Assembly: GCA_938011315.1 (NCBI GenBank)
Contig: CALLUG010000035.1
Coordinates: forward strand, 94,360 to 158,359
Length of the DNA stretch: 64,000 nucleotides
Reading direction: 5' to 3'
From: an uncultured Flavobacteriaceae bacterium
GTDB taxonomy: Bacteria; Bacteroidota; Bacteroidia; Flavobacteriales; Flavobacteriaceae
The notes under the pieces: generated by a model
Told to the model about the DNA's origin: nothing
What the model saw: the letters and a program-made list of their open reading frames with translations, nothing else
Databases searched by the model: none
Program-made: the position numbers and the translations under genes
Shown here: positions 50,774 through 61,185 of the stretch, piece after piece
Layout of the letters: every line of letters begins with the position of its first letter
Numbering within the stretch: the stretch's first letter is position 1

Positions 50774-51739
50774 TTACTTTACAAAATATTGTTTTTGCTG
50801 AAAGGATAACAAAAAGAAACCTTTACAAAATGCTTTAATTCGTTGGCGTTCTTTTTCTGAAATAGGATTATTGTCTAGCAATAAGCCTTTGAATGTAAAT
50901 TTGTTTGACGTGTACGCCTCAGGAAAGGAGCTAATAGCATTATTATTAATATGTATCATAAGCAATTTTTTCATATTAATAAACACTACAGGAAATTCTT
51001 TAAACTTATTATATCCTGCATGAATTACCCAAACAGCCATATTTGAAATTTCTTTAGGCAAGGTAGTTAACTTATTATGGTCAATATATAAAAATCGAGC
51101 TTTTTTAATTGCTCCTATAGATGCTGGTAAGCTGCTAAGTTCGTTATGGTCTAACCAAAGAGAATACAGTTTTGGTAACTGCCCTAAGTAAGCATAGCTT
51201 AAACTATCAGCAATATGATTATAAGACAGGTTAAAATCTCTTATAGACTGTAATTGAGTTACAGATTGAGGTAGCTTATTAATTTGATTCCCTTTTAAGT
51301 TTAAAAATGTAATTGGTAAATTACGTATAAGCTGAAACGTTGCCTCTAAGTTTAATTTAGGATTATAACCTAAAGATAGTTGTTTTAAATTTTTGAAACG
51401 CAAAATAGATTTTGGAAGTTGATTTATATTAAGGCTATCTAAAATTAAAACTCTTAACTTTTCTGGATGCTTTAAAGTTAAAAAGGCGTCATGAAGATTT
51501 AAACCTCTATTAGCGGATAAGTTTAGCATTTTTATAGATGGTAAGTCTAGTAATGCATTAGGTAATTGAGTTAGACCTTTATGACTTAAATCAACTCGGT
51601 GTGTACGCTTTGGTAACACCGTGTCTATAGAACTTACAGTCGTATTATAAAAGGTAGTGTATGTATGGCAACTACTTAGCGTGCAAAAGCAGATGCTTAT
51701 AACAATACGGCTTAACGTGTTAGCGATTAACTTCATCAT
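50774..51739 (-). CDS. Leucine-rich repeat lipoprotein
   Basis: Lipobox TLSSCHTY and multiple LxxLxxLxLxxNxL repeats. Start re-called to the MMKLIANTL methionines (51739/51736). Confidence 0.85.
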   Translation of the reverse strand: MMKLIANTLSRIVISICFCTLSSCHTYTTFYNTTVSSIDTVLPKRTHRVDLSHKGLTQLPNALLDLPSIKMLNLSANRGLNLHDAFLTLKHPEKLRVLILDSLNINQLPKSILRFKNLKQLSLGYNPKLNLEATFQLIRNLPITFLNLKGNQINKLPQSVTQLQSIRDFNLSYNHIADSLSYAYLGQLPKLYSLWLDHNELSSLPASIGAIKKARFLYIDHNKLTTLPKEISNMAVWVIHAGYNKFKEFPVVFINMKKLLMIHINNNAISSFPEAYTSNKFTFKGLLLDNNPISEKERQRIKAFCKGFFLLSFQQKQYFVK

Positions 51740-52673
51740 AAAATAAATTTCCGTTAAACTCAAAAAACAATTTATCCTTACGTTCCACATTCCAAGGAAA
51801 ACGTGGATTTAATCCATAACCATCGTGTATGGTATTTTGTACATAGGCGCCTAGCTTTTGACTGTTAACACCAAGTTTTGTATAAACCGAATAGGCATTT
51901 TTTTGATACAAACCATAACCATATAAATTGGCATAAAACAAATTTTTAAAAGGGGGTAAAGTGTACCATACATTTTTACGACCATCGTCTGAGTTAATAT
52001 GATTTCTAGGCGACAAGCTATAATTTGGCCGTGCTGTAAAAAGTTCTATAGCAATACCAAATTGATATAAGGTATTGGCATTTTGCAGTTTTGTAAAACC
52101 AATATTTAATGATCCTGTTGAGCCATAATCTGTACCTTGACCATGAAAAGCTCGTATTTTTAAATCATTTTTAAAATTAAAATGAATACTATGCGTAGCA
52201 TTGCTAAAACGTAGTATTAAAGCACCATTTCGTAAGCCATAAGGCTTTAAGTTGTGAGGCAAATAATCTTTTCCAAAGCCTAATCCAATACCATTAAAGC
52301 CGCCCTCACCTTGAGAGTTAAATAATAAAGCTGTGTTTGTATTAGATACCGAAGCACCTAGCAAATTGCTGTTTTTACCCACACCTGCTAAGGCAAAAAA
52401 CTCGTACGAATATGCTGCTCCATATTGTGTCACGGTATGGCGTTTCAAAAACGTATAACTTGCAAACGACAAACCACTTTCTAAGGAGGCGTCGCCATAA
52501 TTTGCAGCGGCAAAACCAAATGCAGCAATTTTTAACCACTTATTTTGGTTCCCTAGAGTAAATTCGGTTTTTAATAAAATACCAGCATTAACATTAAGTC
52601 TTTGGGCAGAACTAAAAGAAATGCCTAAGCATAATGCACAACTAAAAAAAAAACGTAACTTGTTTGTCTTCAT
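51720..52673 (-). CDS. Hypothetical exported protein, beta-rich; possible polymorphic toxin type 23-like C-terminus (tentative)
   Basis: Signal peptide MKTNKLRFFFSCALCLGISFSSAQ; beta-rich C-terminus including VNSQKLGAYVQNTIHDGYGLNPRFPWN. Confidence 0.6.
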   Translation of the reverse strand: MKTNKLRFFFSCALCLGISFSSAQRLNVNAGILLKTEFTLGNQNKWLKIAAFGFAAANYGDASLESGLSFASYTFLKRHTVTQYGAAYSYEFFALAGVGKNSNLLGASVSNTNTALLFNSQGEGGFNGIGLGFGKDYLPHNLKPYGLRNGALILRFSNATHSIHFNFKNDLKIRAFHGQGTDYGSTGSLNIGFTKLQNANTLYQFGIAIELFTARPNYSLSPRNHINSDDGRKNVWYTLPPFKNLFYANLYGYGLYQKNAYSVYTKLGVNSQKLGAYVQNTIHDGYGLNPRFPWNVERKDKLFFEFNGNLFYDEVNR

Positions 52674-52772
52674 AGTGTATCAAGACTATCTTAATAGTCG
52701 TTTCTATCAAAATAAATTTCAAGCTAAAGATAATGTAAAATAGTATATTTGACATAGCCTTTAAAAACAATA

Positions 52773-53183
52773 ATGATGAAAAAAATACAGACTATTATAA
52801 TGCTCTTAACTTTAGCTATATGCACTAGTTGTAAAAAAGACAATACCGTCGATACGGCAAGTAAAATGGAAAAAGTAATAAGTACGCACGATGCCTTAAT
52901 GACAAAAATGAGCGTTATAGGAACCTTAATTAGTAAATTAAACAAAAGCTCCGACTCTATAAAAAACCAAACCGCTGTTAATGAGTTAAAAGCCTCTCAC
53001 GAAGCCATGATGACTTGGATGCAGGGTTTTGGAGAGCGCTTTAGCTACGACGATATTACAAACGCGCAAACACTAAGCATAGAAAAACAACAATGGTTAC
53101 AGGAAGAGGAAGAAAAAGTAAACGCACTAAAACGTAAAATGGAACAAAGTATAAAGAAGGCAAAGCAAATTATAGTGCATTAA
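52773..53183 (+). CDS. Small predicted lipoprotein, coiled-coil-like
   Basis: Lipobox LTLAICTSCKKDN; charged helical remainder. Confidence 0.75.
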   Translation: MMKKIQTIIMLLTLAICTSCKKDNTVDTASKMEKVISTHDALMTKMSVIGTLISKLNKSSDSIKNQTAVNELKASHEAMMTWMQGFGERFSYDDITNAQTLSIEKQQWLQEEEEKVNALKRKMEQSIKKAKQIIVH

Positions 53184-53187
53184 AAAA

Positions 53188-53985
53188 TTACCATTCTCGT
53201 TGCTTATTAAGTTCCTCTTGTTCTTGCAAATCTTTTTTAGAAATTACTTTCAAAAATGACGGATGCTGTTCTATAGCATATTCTATTTTTTCAACAATAG
53301 CATCTATACTTTCATTATTGTAATCAATTTCAAGTGGTGCTTTAATTTCCATAGATTGTAATATGTTTTTCTTTTTTACACGAAACCCTTTTTTATCAAA
53401 AGCACGTCTAAATCCATCAATTACAATAGGGACTACAATAGGTTGGTAACGTTTTATAATATGAGCAGTACCTTTACGAATGGGCTTAAAAGGTGTTGTA
53501 GTCCCTTGTGGAAAGGTAATTACCCAACCATCGGCTAGTGCTTTGCCTATACTAGAAATATCACTCATTTTAACCTGTCTGTTAATCTCTTTGCCCTCAG
53601 ACCTCCAAGTGCGCTCAATACTTACAGAACCAACATAAGCTAATATTTTTGGCAATAAGCCAGATTTCATGGTTTCCTTTGCGGCCACATAATAGAGGTT
53701 TAATTTAGGATTCCATAAATAACCTACATTTTTTATAGAGTCTACCCTCCCACTCAAACTCGCATTAAAAACATGAAACATTGCTACAACATCAGCATAA
53801 TAAGTTTGATGGTTAGAGATAAAAAGAACATTCCTGTCTGGTAGGTCTTTAATAACTTGCGATCCTTCAATCTTTAACTCATTAAAACCTCTAAAACGCC
53901 TATGGGTTAACGTTCCTAAAATTCGAATTAACCATTTTTTTAAAAAAAGAATATGCCCAAAAGGGTTTCTCTTAAATAAGCCCAT
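53188..53985 (-). CDS. 1-acyl-sn-glycerol-3-phosphate acyltransferase (PlsC-like)
   Basis: ISNHQTYYADVV (NHxxxxxD), FPQGTTTPFKPIRKGTAHI. ATG 53985 (MGLFKRNPFG) preferred. Confidence 0.9.
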   Translation of the reverse strand: MGLFKRNPFGHILFLKKWLIRILGTLTHRRFRGFNELKIEGSQVIKDLPDRNVLFISNHQTYYADVVAMFHVFNASLSGRVDSIKNVGYLWNPKLNLYYVAAKETMKSGLLPKILAYVGSVSIERTWRSEGKEINRQVKMSDISSIGKALADGWVITFPQGTTTPFKPIRKGTAHIIKRYQPIVVPIVIDGFRRAFDKKGFRVKKKNILQSMEIKAPLEIDYNNESIDAIVEKIEYAIEQHPSFLKVISKKDLQEQEELNKQREW

Positions 53986-54044
53986 ATAATAAATACTATA
54001 CTTTATTTTAAACAACTAGGATACAAATGTAATAAACTAATCGG

Positions 54045-54686
54045 TTACAGCACTTGTTTTAGCAAGTCCTTTATTTCAGATAGTATCATTGCTGTAGCGC
54101 CCCAAACAATATGCTTATTGACTGTTATTGTAGGCACTTTGCTTGTTGTATTATGTGCAGTTTTCACTAATTGTAGTGAGATATTATCATCATTCAAAAG
54201 GTCTTCTAGGCTAAGTTCTATAGTTTGTTTAACTTCAGTCTTTTGCCTTACAAAGCTTGGCGTATTAGCACACATAGCTAAGAAAGGTTGAACATAAAAA
54301 TTGCTTGGTGGAATATAGACTGGGGTTAGAGATTTAACGATTGTCATTTTTTTTGATGAAACACCAATTTCCTCCTCCGTTTCACGTAAAGCCGTTTGTT
54401 GTAACGTCATATCCGATGTTTCAAACTTACCTCCAGGAAAAGCAATTTGCCCAGAATGTACACCTTTATAGGTCTGCCTTAAAATTAAAACTAAAGTCGT
54501 TTGGTTGTGGTTATTAGGATAAAACAATGCCATAACCGCTGCACGTTTAGCTTGCTGCATTTTATCTTTTTGCTCTAACAAAAGTTCTTGTCGAAAAGGG
54601 GGTGCCATCTTTAGTTGAGATGATTCGCCTGGTAAAGATTTATTTTTTATGTCTGAAATATGTCCAATAAATTTTTTAAATTCCAT
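54045..54686 (-). CDS. NUDIX hydrolase, CoA pyrophosphatase type
   Basis: GQIAFPGGKFETSDMTLQQTALRETEEEIGV Nudix box. Confidence 0.93.
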   Translation of the reverse strand: MEFKKFIGHISDIKNKSLPGESSQLKMAPPFRQELLLEQKDKMQQAKRAAVMALFYPNNHNQTTLVLILRQTYKGVHSGQIAFPGGKFETSDMTLQQTALRETEEEIGVSSKKMTIVKSLTPVYIPPSNFYVQPFLAMCANTPSFVRQKTEVKQTIELSLEDLLNDDNISLQLVKTAHNTTSKVPTITVNKHIVWGATAMILSEIKDLLKQVL

Positions 54687-54752
54687 ATAATGATTAATTT
54701 GCAAACGCTCTCCTTGGGAGTTAAACAGTAAAATAGATTTTAAAAAAAATCA

Positions 54753-55487
54753 ATGTTCAAAACCCGCTTAATAGTCTTTATGAAAATCGTATTACTACTA
54801 TGTGTATTCGCTGTTTTTATGGGTTGTGAAGGTAAACAATCTAAACCAAAAAACACAGGTATTACCCCAAGTGTAGTTACTCGTAACTCTAACAAAAAAA
54901 AGAAAGACACTACAAAAATCCCAAAACGCCAATACCCCCTATTAACTAACGATAATATGCTGGCATTTTTTTCAGAATACGATAAACAACATAAAGACGA
55001 TAAGGTGCGAATTTCTACAGTTTTTGGAGACATTGACATTTTATTATACAAACAAACTCGTTACCATCGGGCAAACTTTATTTTTTTAACAACGCAAGGG
55101 TATTTTGACGACACCCAATTTTACCGTATTGTTAATAATTTTGTAATACAAGGAGGAAATAGTGATGAGCATCGAATTTTAAAACGAAGAAAGCAAATAG
55201 GGAAATACCTCTTGCCAAAAGATGTAAGGCATGGGTTTAAACATCATAGAGGGGTTGTATCGATGCCTAGTAGCGATATTGATAATCCACATAAACTAGC
55301 CTCTCCATATCAGTTTTTTATTGTACAAAGTCCTAAAGGTGCTTACCATCTTGACTCTAATTACACTATTTTTGGAAAGGTTATAAAAGGGATGGACGTG
55401 GTCGATATTATTGCCTCTCAAAAAACAGATCAGTCCGATTGGCCTTTAAAAAACATCTATATCAAATCTGTTAAAATTATTAAATAA
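54753..55487 (+). CDS. Cyclophilin-type peptidylprolyl isomerase, lipoprotein
   Basis: Lipobox VFMGCEGK; YHRANFIFLTTQGYFDDTQFYRIVNNFVIQGG, SPYQFFIVQSPKGAYHLDSNYTIFGKVIKGMDVVD. Confidence 0.92.
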   Translation: MFKTRLIVFMKIVLLLCVFAVFMGCEGKQSKPKNTGITPSVVTRNSNKKKKDTTKIPKRQYPLLTNDNMLAFFSEYDKQHKDDKVRISTVFGDIDILLYKQTRYHRANFIFLTTQGYFDDTQFYRIVNNFVIQGGNSDEHRILKRRKQIGKYLLPKDVRHGFKHHRGVVSMPSSDIDNPHKLASPYQFFIVQSPKGAYHLDSNYTIFGKVIKGMDVVDIIASQKTDQSDWPLKNIYIKSVKIIK

Positions 55488-55502
55488 TAAATATACTTTA
55501 TC

Positions 55503-57644
55503 ATGAAAATCACACTCAAGAAACAAATACAGTACATTTGTTTAGCTCTACTTGTAACTGTTACAAGTTGTAAAGACACTACCAAAACAAAAGAAACACC
55601 TCAAGACAATATTTTGCTACAAGAGTGGACTGGTCCTTATGGAGGTGTTCCTGCGTTTGATAAAATGGACGTTGCCGATGTAATGGATGCTATGACAGAA
55701 GGGATGCGATTAAATCTTGAAGATATTGATCGTATTGCAAACCATACAGAAGCTCCTACTTTTGAAAATACTATTGAAGCAATGGAGCGTGCTGGTGCTG
55801 AATTAAACCGAGCATTTACTTATTACGGCATTTTAGGGAGTAATAAAAATAGTGCGGAATTTAGGAAAATACAAGGTGAGTTAGCGCCAATTCTTTCCGA
55901 TTTCAACTCAAAAATAGCTCAAAATGAAGCCCTTTTTAAGCGCATTAAGACGGTTTACGACAAGGCACAAAAACAACCTTTAGAAGCAGACCAACAACGT
56001 GTTGTTGAACTTATTTACAAGGGATTAACCTTAAATGGTGCCGAGTTAAGCCCAGAAAAAAAAGAACGTTACGCTGCCATAAATAAAGAACTTTCTACAC
56101 TGTACACAAATTTTGCTAACAATGTATTGCACGACGAAGACAACTATGTAACATACCTTACCGAAGCACAGCTAGGAGGCTTACCAGCATCGTACATAAA
56201 ATCTGCAGCAAAAATAGCCCTAGATAAAGGCAAAGAGGGCAAATATGCTGTTACAAACACGCGTTCGTCTATGGATCCATTTTTAACCTACTCCACACAA
56301 AGAGATATCCGCAAGCAAGTTTGGACAAACTATTATTCTAGGGCAGATAATGGTGATGCGTATGACAATAATGCGGTAATCGCAAAAATTTTGAAGTTAC
56401 GTAAAGCACGTGTTGCTTTGCTAGGTCATGATAACTATGCGCAATGGCGCTTACAGGATCGTATGGCAAAAACTCCAGAAAACGCACTAGAACTAATGAA
56501 TGCGGTATGGCCTGCTGCAATTAATAGGGTTAAAGAAGAAGTTGCCGATATGCAAGACATTGCAAACGCAGACCGCATTACTATAGCACCTTGGGATTAT
56601 CGCTACTACGCCGAAAAAGTACGTCAAAAAAAATACGATTTAAACTCCGATGAGGTAAAACAATACCTGCAGTTGGATAAACTAACCGAGGCGATGTTTT
56701 ATGTTGCAGGACAATTATTTAATTTTAAGTTTAAAGCAGTACCAGAAGGAAGTGTTCCTGTGTTTCATAAGGACGTAAAGGTTTGGGAAGTTACCCATAA
56801 AGACTCTGGAACACACATTGGGCTTTGGTACCTAGACCCTTATGCCAGAACAGGGAAACGCTCTGGTGCATGGGCTACAACATATAGAAGCTACTCGACC
56901 TTTGACGGAAAAAAAACAGTCTTAGCCTCTAACAATTCAAACTTTATTAAACCAGCGCCTGGAGAAGCTGTATTGGTATCTTGGGATGATGCTACTACTT
57001 TTTTTCATGAATTTGGACACGCTCTACATTTCTTTTCTTCAAACATTAAATACCCAACTCTAAATGGAGGCGTTAGAGATTATACCGAATTTCAGTCGCA
57101 ATTATTAGAGCGTTGGTTATCTACAGATGAGGTTATTAACACTTTTTTGGTACATCATAAAACAGGACAGGTTATTCCCAAAAGCTTAGTGGCTAAAATT
57201 AAAAACGCAGCGACTTTCAACCAAGGGTTTGCAACAACAGAGTATTTGGCATCGGCTCTAATGGACATGAAGTTACACTTAGCTAATCCAGAAACAATAG
57301 ATGTAGATGCCTTTGAGAAAAAAACATTAGACGATCTTAATATGCCAAAAGAGCTGGTTATGCGTCACCGTACGCCACATTTTAGTCATGTGTTTTCTGG
57401 TGAGGGCTATGCTACAGCCTATTATGGTTATATGTGGGCAGATGTACTAACATCGGATGCTGCAGAGGCTTTTAGAGAAGCACCCAATGGCTTTTACGAT
57501 AAAGACCTTGCTGATAAGTTAGTGAAATATTTGTTTGCACCAAGAAATGCTATAGATCCCGCAGAAGCCTATCGTTTATTTAGGGGTCGTGACGCAACTA
57601 TTGAAGCTTTAATGAAAGATCGTGGGTTTGCAGTACCAGAGTAA
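55503..57644 (+). CDS. M3 family metallopeptidase (peptidyl-dipeptidase Dcp-like)
   Basis: TTFFHEFGHALHFF (HExGH), NTIEAMERAGAELNRAF, SHVFSGEGYATAYYGYMWADVL. Confidence 0.95.
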   Translation: MKITLKKQIQYICLALLVTVTSCKDTTKTKETPQDNILLQEWTGPYGGVPAFDKMDVADVMDAMTEGMRLNLEDIDRIANHTEAPTFENTIEAMERAGAELNRAFTYYGILGSNKNSAEFRKIQGELAPILSDFNSKIAQNEALFKRIKTVYDKAQKQPLEADQQRVVELIYKGLTLNGAELSPEKKERYAAINKELSTLYTNFANNVLHDEDNYVTYLTEAQLGGLPASYIKSAAKIALDKGKEGKYAVTNTRSSMDPFLTYSTQRDIRKQVWTNYYSRADNGDAYDNNAVIAKILKLRKARVALLGHDNYAQWRLQDRMAKTPENALELMNAVWPAAINRVKEEVADMQDIANADRITIAPWDYRYYAEKVRQKKYDLNSDEVKQYLQLDKLTEAMFYVAGQLFNFKFKAVPEGSVPVFHKDVKVWEVTHKDSGTHIGLWYLDPYARTGKRSGAWATTYRSYSTFDGKKTVLASNNSNFIKPAPGEAVLVSWDDATTFFHEFGHALHFFSSNIKYPTLNGGVRDYTEFQSQLLERWLSTDEVINTFLVHHKTGQVIPKSLVAKIKNAATFNQGFATTEYLASALMDMKLHLANPETIDVDAFEKKTLDDLNMPKELVMRHRTPHFSHVFSGEGYATAYYGYMWADVLTSDAAEAFREAPNGFYDKDLADKLVKYLFAPRNAIDPAEAYRLFRGRDATIEALMKDRGFAVPE

Positions 57645-57668
57645 TAAGTGAACTGCGTATTGCGTACA

Positions 57669-57709
57669 AACTAAAAAAAGCGACCATAAAATGGTCGCTT
57701 TTTTTAGTT
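57669..57709. terminator. Bidirectional intrinsic terminator between convergent genes
   Basis: Perfect 19-bp stem AACTAAAAAAAGCGACCAT-AAA-ATGGTCGCTTTTTTTAGTT between the dcp-like stop (57644) and the minus-strand stop at 57738. Confidence 0.9.
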
Positions 57710-57737
57710 GTTATATTTTTCAAAAGAAATATAAAAT

Positions 57738-60521
57738 TTATCGCTTAATAATTTTAATAGTAAAATTATTGTTAAGTCTAACAAAGTATAAGCCTGAACT
57801 CATTCCTTCAAAACTTATTATGTTTCCAGTTCCTGTATTTAGTAAAGCACCTGTTATACTGTATACCTGCCAGTCTAGTTTTGTTCCAGAGGACGGTGTA
57901 TTAATAGTAACTTCAGAATCTGTAGGGTTTGGATAAGCAAAAAATTCGTTTTTTTCAAAATCTGAAGTGCTTAAAGTCGATCCATTATTACTAGCATTGG
58001 GTGTAGGGATTATAAATTCAACAAAGTTGGTGTCTCCATCAGTTTCTGCTCCAAAAGAATTGTCTGTAGTAACATCATCATATTCAACGCGTTGTTTTTC
58101 TGTAACACCATCAGGGTATGTTAATATAACTTGGTCTGATCTTCTTAATGTGAATCCTAGATGGTTCTCACCTTGATTCAAATCGTTATCTGCCCAAAGC
58201 AATAGGTAGCCATTAGCAGGAACTGTAGTTAAACTAGGGTTTGTGTTAGGGATTTGAAATTTTAAAGGATCTGATAAATTATCGGAAATAAATAGTCCTG
58301 CTAAATCGATTGGACTAGAGGTTGGATTATAAATCTCAATCCAATCATCAAATTCTCCATTTTCGTCTGCAATTGTGGCATTATTTCTTCCTTGTATTTC
58401 ATTTATAACAGCTGCATTAGGAATAAATGTAACTGGCTCAAAAACAGCAGTTACAGAGGCATTGTTACTAAAGGTTGGTGTTATTATCGTAGATGTGCTT
58501 GTTACATCACCTTCCCAACGCAAAAACCTAAATCCTGGTAAAGCTTCCGCAGTAAGTATTACGGGCATATTACTAAAGTAAGTACCACTGGCATTTTGAT
58601 CTTGTATTCTTATATCATGCACTCTAATAAAGCCTTGACTAATGTCGGAAGTATTATAATTTACTTGTATAGGCGCCCCTAAAGTATATTCTGATTGTAA
58701 TCTATTAAAAATATCTGCATCTATTCTATTCTCTGTATTAGTTCTCAAAACAGACATATTTTGTCTCCACTCTGTAATATTAAAAAAGGGAGGATTCCCA
58801 AAGGGAGGGGTTCTTTCAGAATTTAATCTCTCATTTACAGCAGCGTGCGCAGGGATTTCACTCTCCAATTCAGCTTGCATATCATCTAGAATACTAAGAG
58901 TTCTTTCTGTATTGTATAAGTGGTTCATAGCTGCTGCCACAAACTGAAGCGATTCTGCTCTAAACTCCGGAACAGCATCTATTTCATCGTCCAAAAGGTT
59001 ATTAATCTCCATAGGATCTGGCAAATCAACGACTCCAAGAAAGGAAAGTCTTCCAAGGCTAAAATCATAATCGTGTATAAAATAGTTGTAACGTTGTCCT
59101 GTTTTTCCAGAAATATCTTCCCATGATCCGAATCCTACTTCAGAAAGATTCGTATAATTAAACAATATTCGAATATTAGTATAATTATTAAAATTAATTA
59201 GAGGGTCTAATGCATTCCTATCGTTAGGTAAGGGAGAATTTGGGTCTATAAATCCAGAACGTCTTCCTGCTAAAACAAAGTCATCATTATTTAAATTAAA
59301 GTTATGTCTTACATAATCATTATCATCATCCTCTCTTATATTTATAATACCTTGATATATTGCATTTACATATAAAACTGCTGGACGATAACCTTCAAAA
59401 GGAAAATCTACTAAATTATCTACAGAAGTAATTCTCGAAATAAAAGCATCTCTAAGGTGCGTATAAAACCAATCTTGGCTAGAATTACGAAGATATATAC
59501 TGCCAAATTCATCGATTTCCTTATTTGGGAATATCTTGTGATCAAAATCAGCATCGCCATATAAACTGTTTGCTACTATTTTTCCATTTAATTGTGGAAT
59601 TACAAATCGAGATGTAGTTCCTGACTCTCTAAAATTTGCATACTGAGAAATTACTGTAGAGCCATCGGTTTCAATAAAATTAAACTCCACCCTTCCATCA
59701 ATTACTTCTTTATTTCTTCTAGAAGCTTCTCTTACTGAGTTATCTGAGGTTAATAAGATTATTGGTAAATCATGGGTTGCTCCTATTATATAAGATCTAT
59801 TTTCTACAATACTAAAAGCATTAGAACTTTCTATAACTATTGCCTTTAATGCCGTATTGGTTGTAATTGTAATGGGCCCAGTATAAGGTGTAGAGCTACT
59901 TGTTGGCGTGGTACCATCTAAAGTAAAAAAGATGTTTCCTGTTCCTGTGCTTATTAACTCAACAGTTTGAGCACTTGAATAAACTCCGGAAGGCACACTA
60001 ACGGTTAAATTACTGTTTAAATATTCAAAAGCTGTATTATCTAAATTTGCTATTCTAGGAGTTGGTGTACTCATTAATGAATACGTACCATCATTAAGTC
60101 TACCATAGGAAATGTCATTTTGAATCGCAGGATAGGTTATTCGTTGAATTTCTGTTCCTGATGCATCCGATAATATAACTGTTTCCCCTGTTGATGCCAA
60201 GTTGAAATTTACTCTTATTGATGATGTTCCTGTAAAACCATCTTCGCCAAATAACAATAAAAATCCATTTGCAGGTATTGTTGTACCCGCAGGTATTTGA
60301 AAACGCATTGTATCGTTAACATCATCACTTATAAAATAACCACTTATATCCACTGCAGAATTTGTGGTATTACGAAGTTCTATAAGGTCTGCACATCCAC
60401 CTCTTTCACAGTTTTGTTGAAGTGTAATAACATTTCGAGCTACTAACTCATTGAGGACAACATTTTGAGCATTTAGCTTTACTGCTAAACACAAAAATGT
60501 AATTGATAATAAATATTTCAT
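57738..60521 (-). CDS. CotH kinase-family secreted protein with lamin-tail domains and T9SS C-terminal sorting domain
   Basis: Signal peptide; two LTD-like segments (VVLNELVARN.., AVINEIQGRN..DDWIEIYNP); chitobiase-C-like SGVYSSAQTVELIST..FFTLDGTTPTSSSTPYTGPI; CotH core IIYLRNSSQDW-like/FIHDYDFSLG; C-terminal YPNPTDSEVTINTP..GLYFVRL. Confidence 0.88.
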   Translation of the reverse strand: MKYLLSITFLCLAVKLNAQNVVLNELVARNVITLQQNCERGGCADLIELRNTTNSAVDISGYFISDDVNDTMRFQIPAGTTIPANGFLLLFGEDGFTGTSSIRVNFNLASTGETVILSDASGTEIQRITYPAIQNDISYGRLNDGTYSLMSTPTPRIANLDNTAFEYLNSNLTVSVPSGVYSSAQTVELISTGTGNIFFTLDGTTPTSSSTPYTGPITITTNTALKAIVIESSNAFSIVENRSYIIGATHDLPIILLTSDNSVREASRRNKEVIDGRVEFNFIETDGSTVISQYANFRESGTTSRFVIPQLNGKIVANSLYGDADFDHKIFPNKEIDEFGSIYLRNSSQDWFYTHLRDAFISRITSVDNLVDFPFEGYRPAVLYVNAIYQGIINIREDDDNDYVRHNFNLNNDDFVLAGRRSGFIDPNSPLPNDRNALDPLINFNNYTNIRILFNYTNLSEVGFGSWEDISGKTGQRYNYFIHDYDFSLGRLSFLGVVDLPDPMEINNLLDDEIDAVPEFRAESLQFVAAAMNHLYNTERTLSILDDMQAELESEIPAHAAVNERLNSERTPPFGNPPFFNITEWRQNMSVLRTNTENRIDADIFNRLQSEYTLGAPIQVNYNTSDISQGFIRVHDIRIQDQNASGTYFSNMPVILTAEALPGFRFLRWEGDVTSTSTIITPTFSNNASVTAVFEPVTFIPNAAVINEIQGRNNATIADENGEFDDWIEIYNPTSSPIDLAGLFISDNLSDPLKFQIPNTNPSLTTVPANGYLLLWADNDLNQGENHLGFTLRRSDQVILTYPDGVTEKQRVEYDDVTTDNSFGAETDGDTNFVEFIIPTPNASNNGSTLSTSDFEKNEFFAYPNPTDSEVTINTPSSGTKLDWQVYSITGALLNTGTGNIISFEGMSSGLYFVRLNNNFTIKIIKR

Positions 60522-60764
60522 TAGTAATTGATTTTTTATGCAAAAATAGTGCTTTTTTATATAAAAAAAAACATAAAAACGTTTTCTTTAATAAGATATA
60601 CACACCAAAAAGAGCATAATCATAAGTATTATATATTTTGAATTAAAGCAGTAAGTCGTGATAAGCTTAATGTCATTACAAACATTATGTTAAAATGTTT
60701 AGTTTAGCTCGTATAGATCATTTTTATATAAAAATTTATATATTGTGCTATACTTTTTTTATAA

Positions 60765-61181
60765 ATGAAACAATTAAAAAATAAACCAAACACATGGTTT
60801 TGGGTACTTAGTATAATAGCGTTACTTTGGAATCTAATTGGGCTTAATGCATACCTGCAACAAGTTTTTAATATAGAGGCTTACAGGGATGTTTATACAG
60901 CAGAACAAATTGATATGATACTACGCACACCTCATTGGGTTAATACAGCTTTTGCTATTGCCGTTTTTTCTGGTTGTATTGGCTGTGTTTTATTACTATT
61001 AAGACAAAAACTTTCTTATATATTTCTTATTATTTCTGGAGTTGCAGTGGTTTTGCAAATGGGTTATGGGTTAGGAACAGGAAATGTTATAAACTTTATA
61101 ATTCCAATATTAACAATACTTGTTTCTATGGTTTTAATATGGTTTTGTAAAATGGCATTAGCAAAAAAATGGATTAACTAA
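60765..61181 (+). CDS. Hypothetical four-TM membrane protein
   Basis: Hydrophobic 138-aa ORF with four predicted TM segments. Confidence 0.75.
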   Translation: MKQLKNKPNTWFWVLSIIALLWNLIGLNAYLQQVFNIEAYRDVYTAEQIDMILRTPHWVNTAFAIAVFSGCIGCVLLLLRQKLSYIFLIISGVAVVLQMGYGLGTGNVINFIIPILTILVSMVLIWFCKMALAKKWIN

Positions 61182-61185
61182 ATCA

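Noticed and set aside
52684-52699. GACTAT-ctta-ATAGTC inverted repeat upstream of the 52673 start codon
   Set aside because: Only 6-bp arms in AT-rich sequence; not distinguishable from chance.
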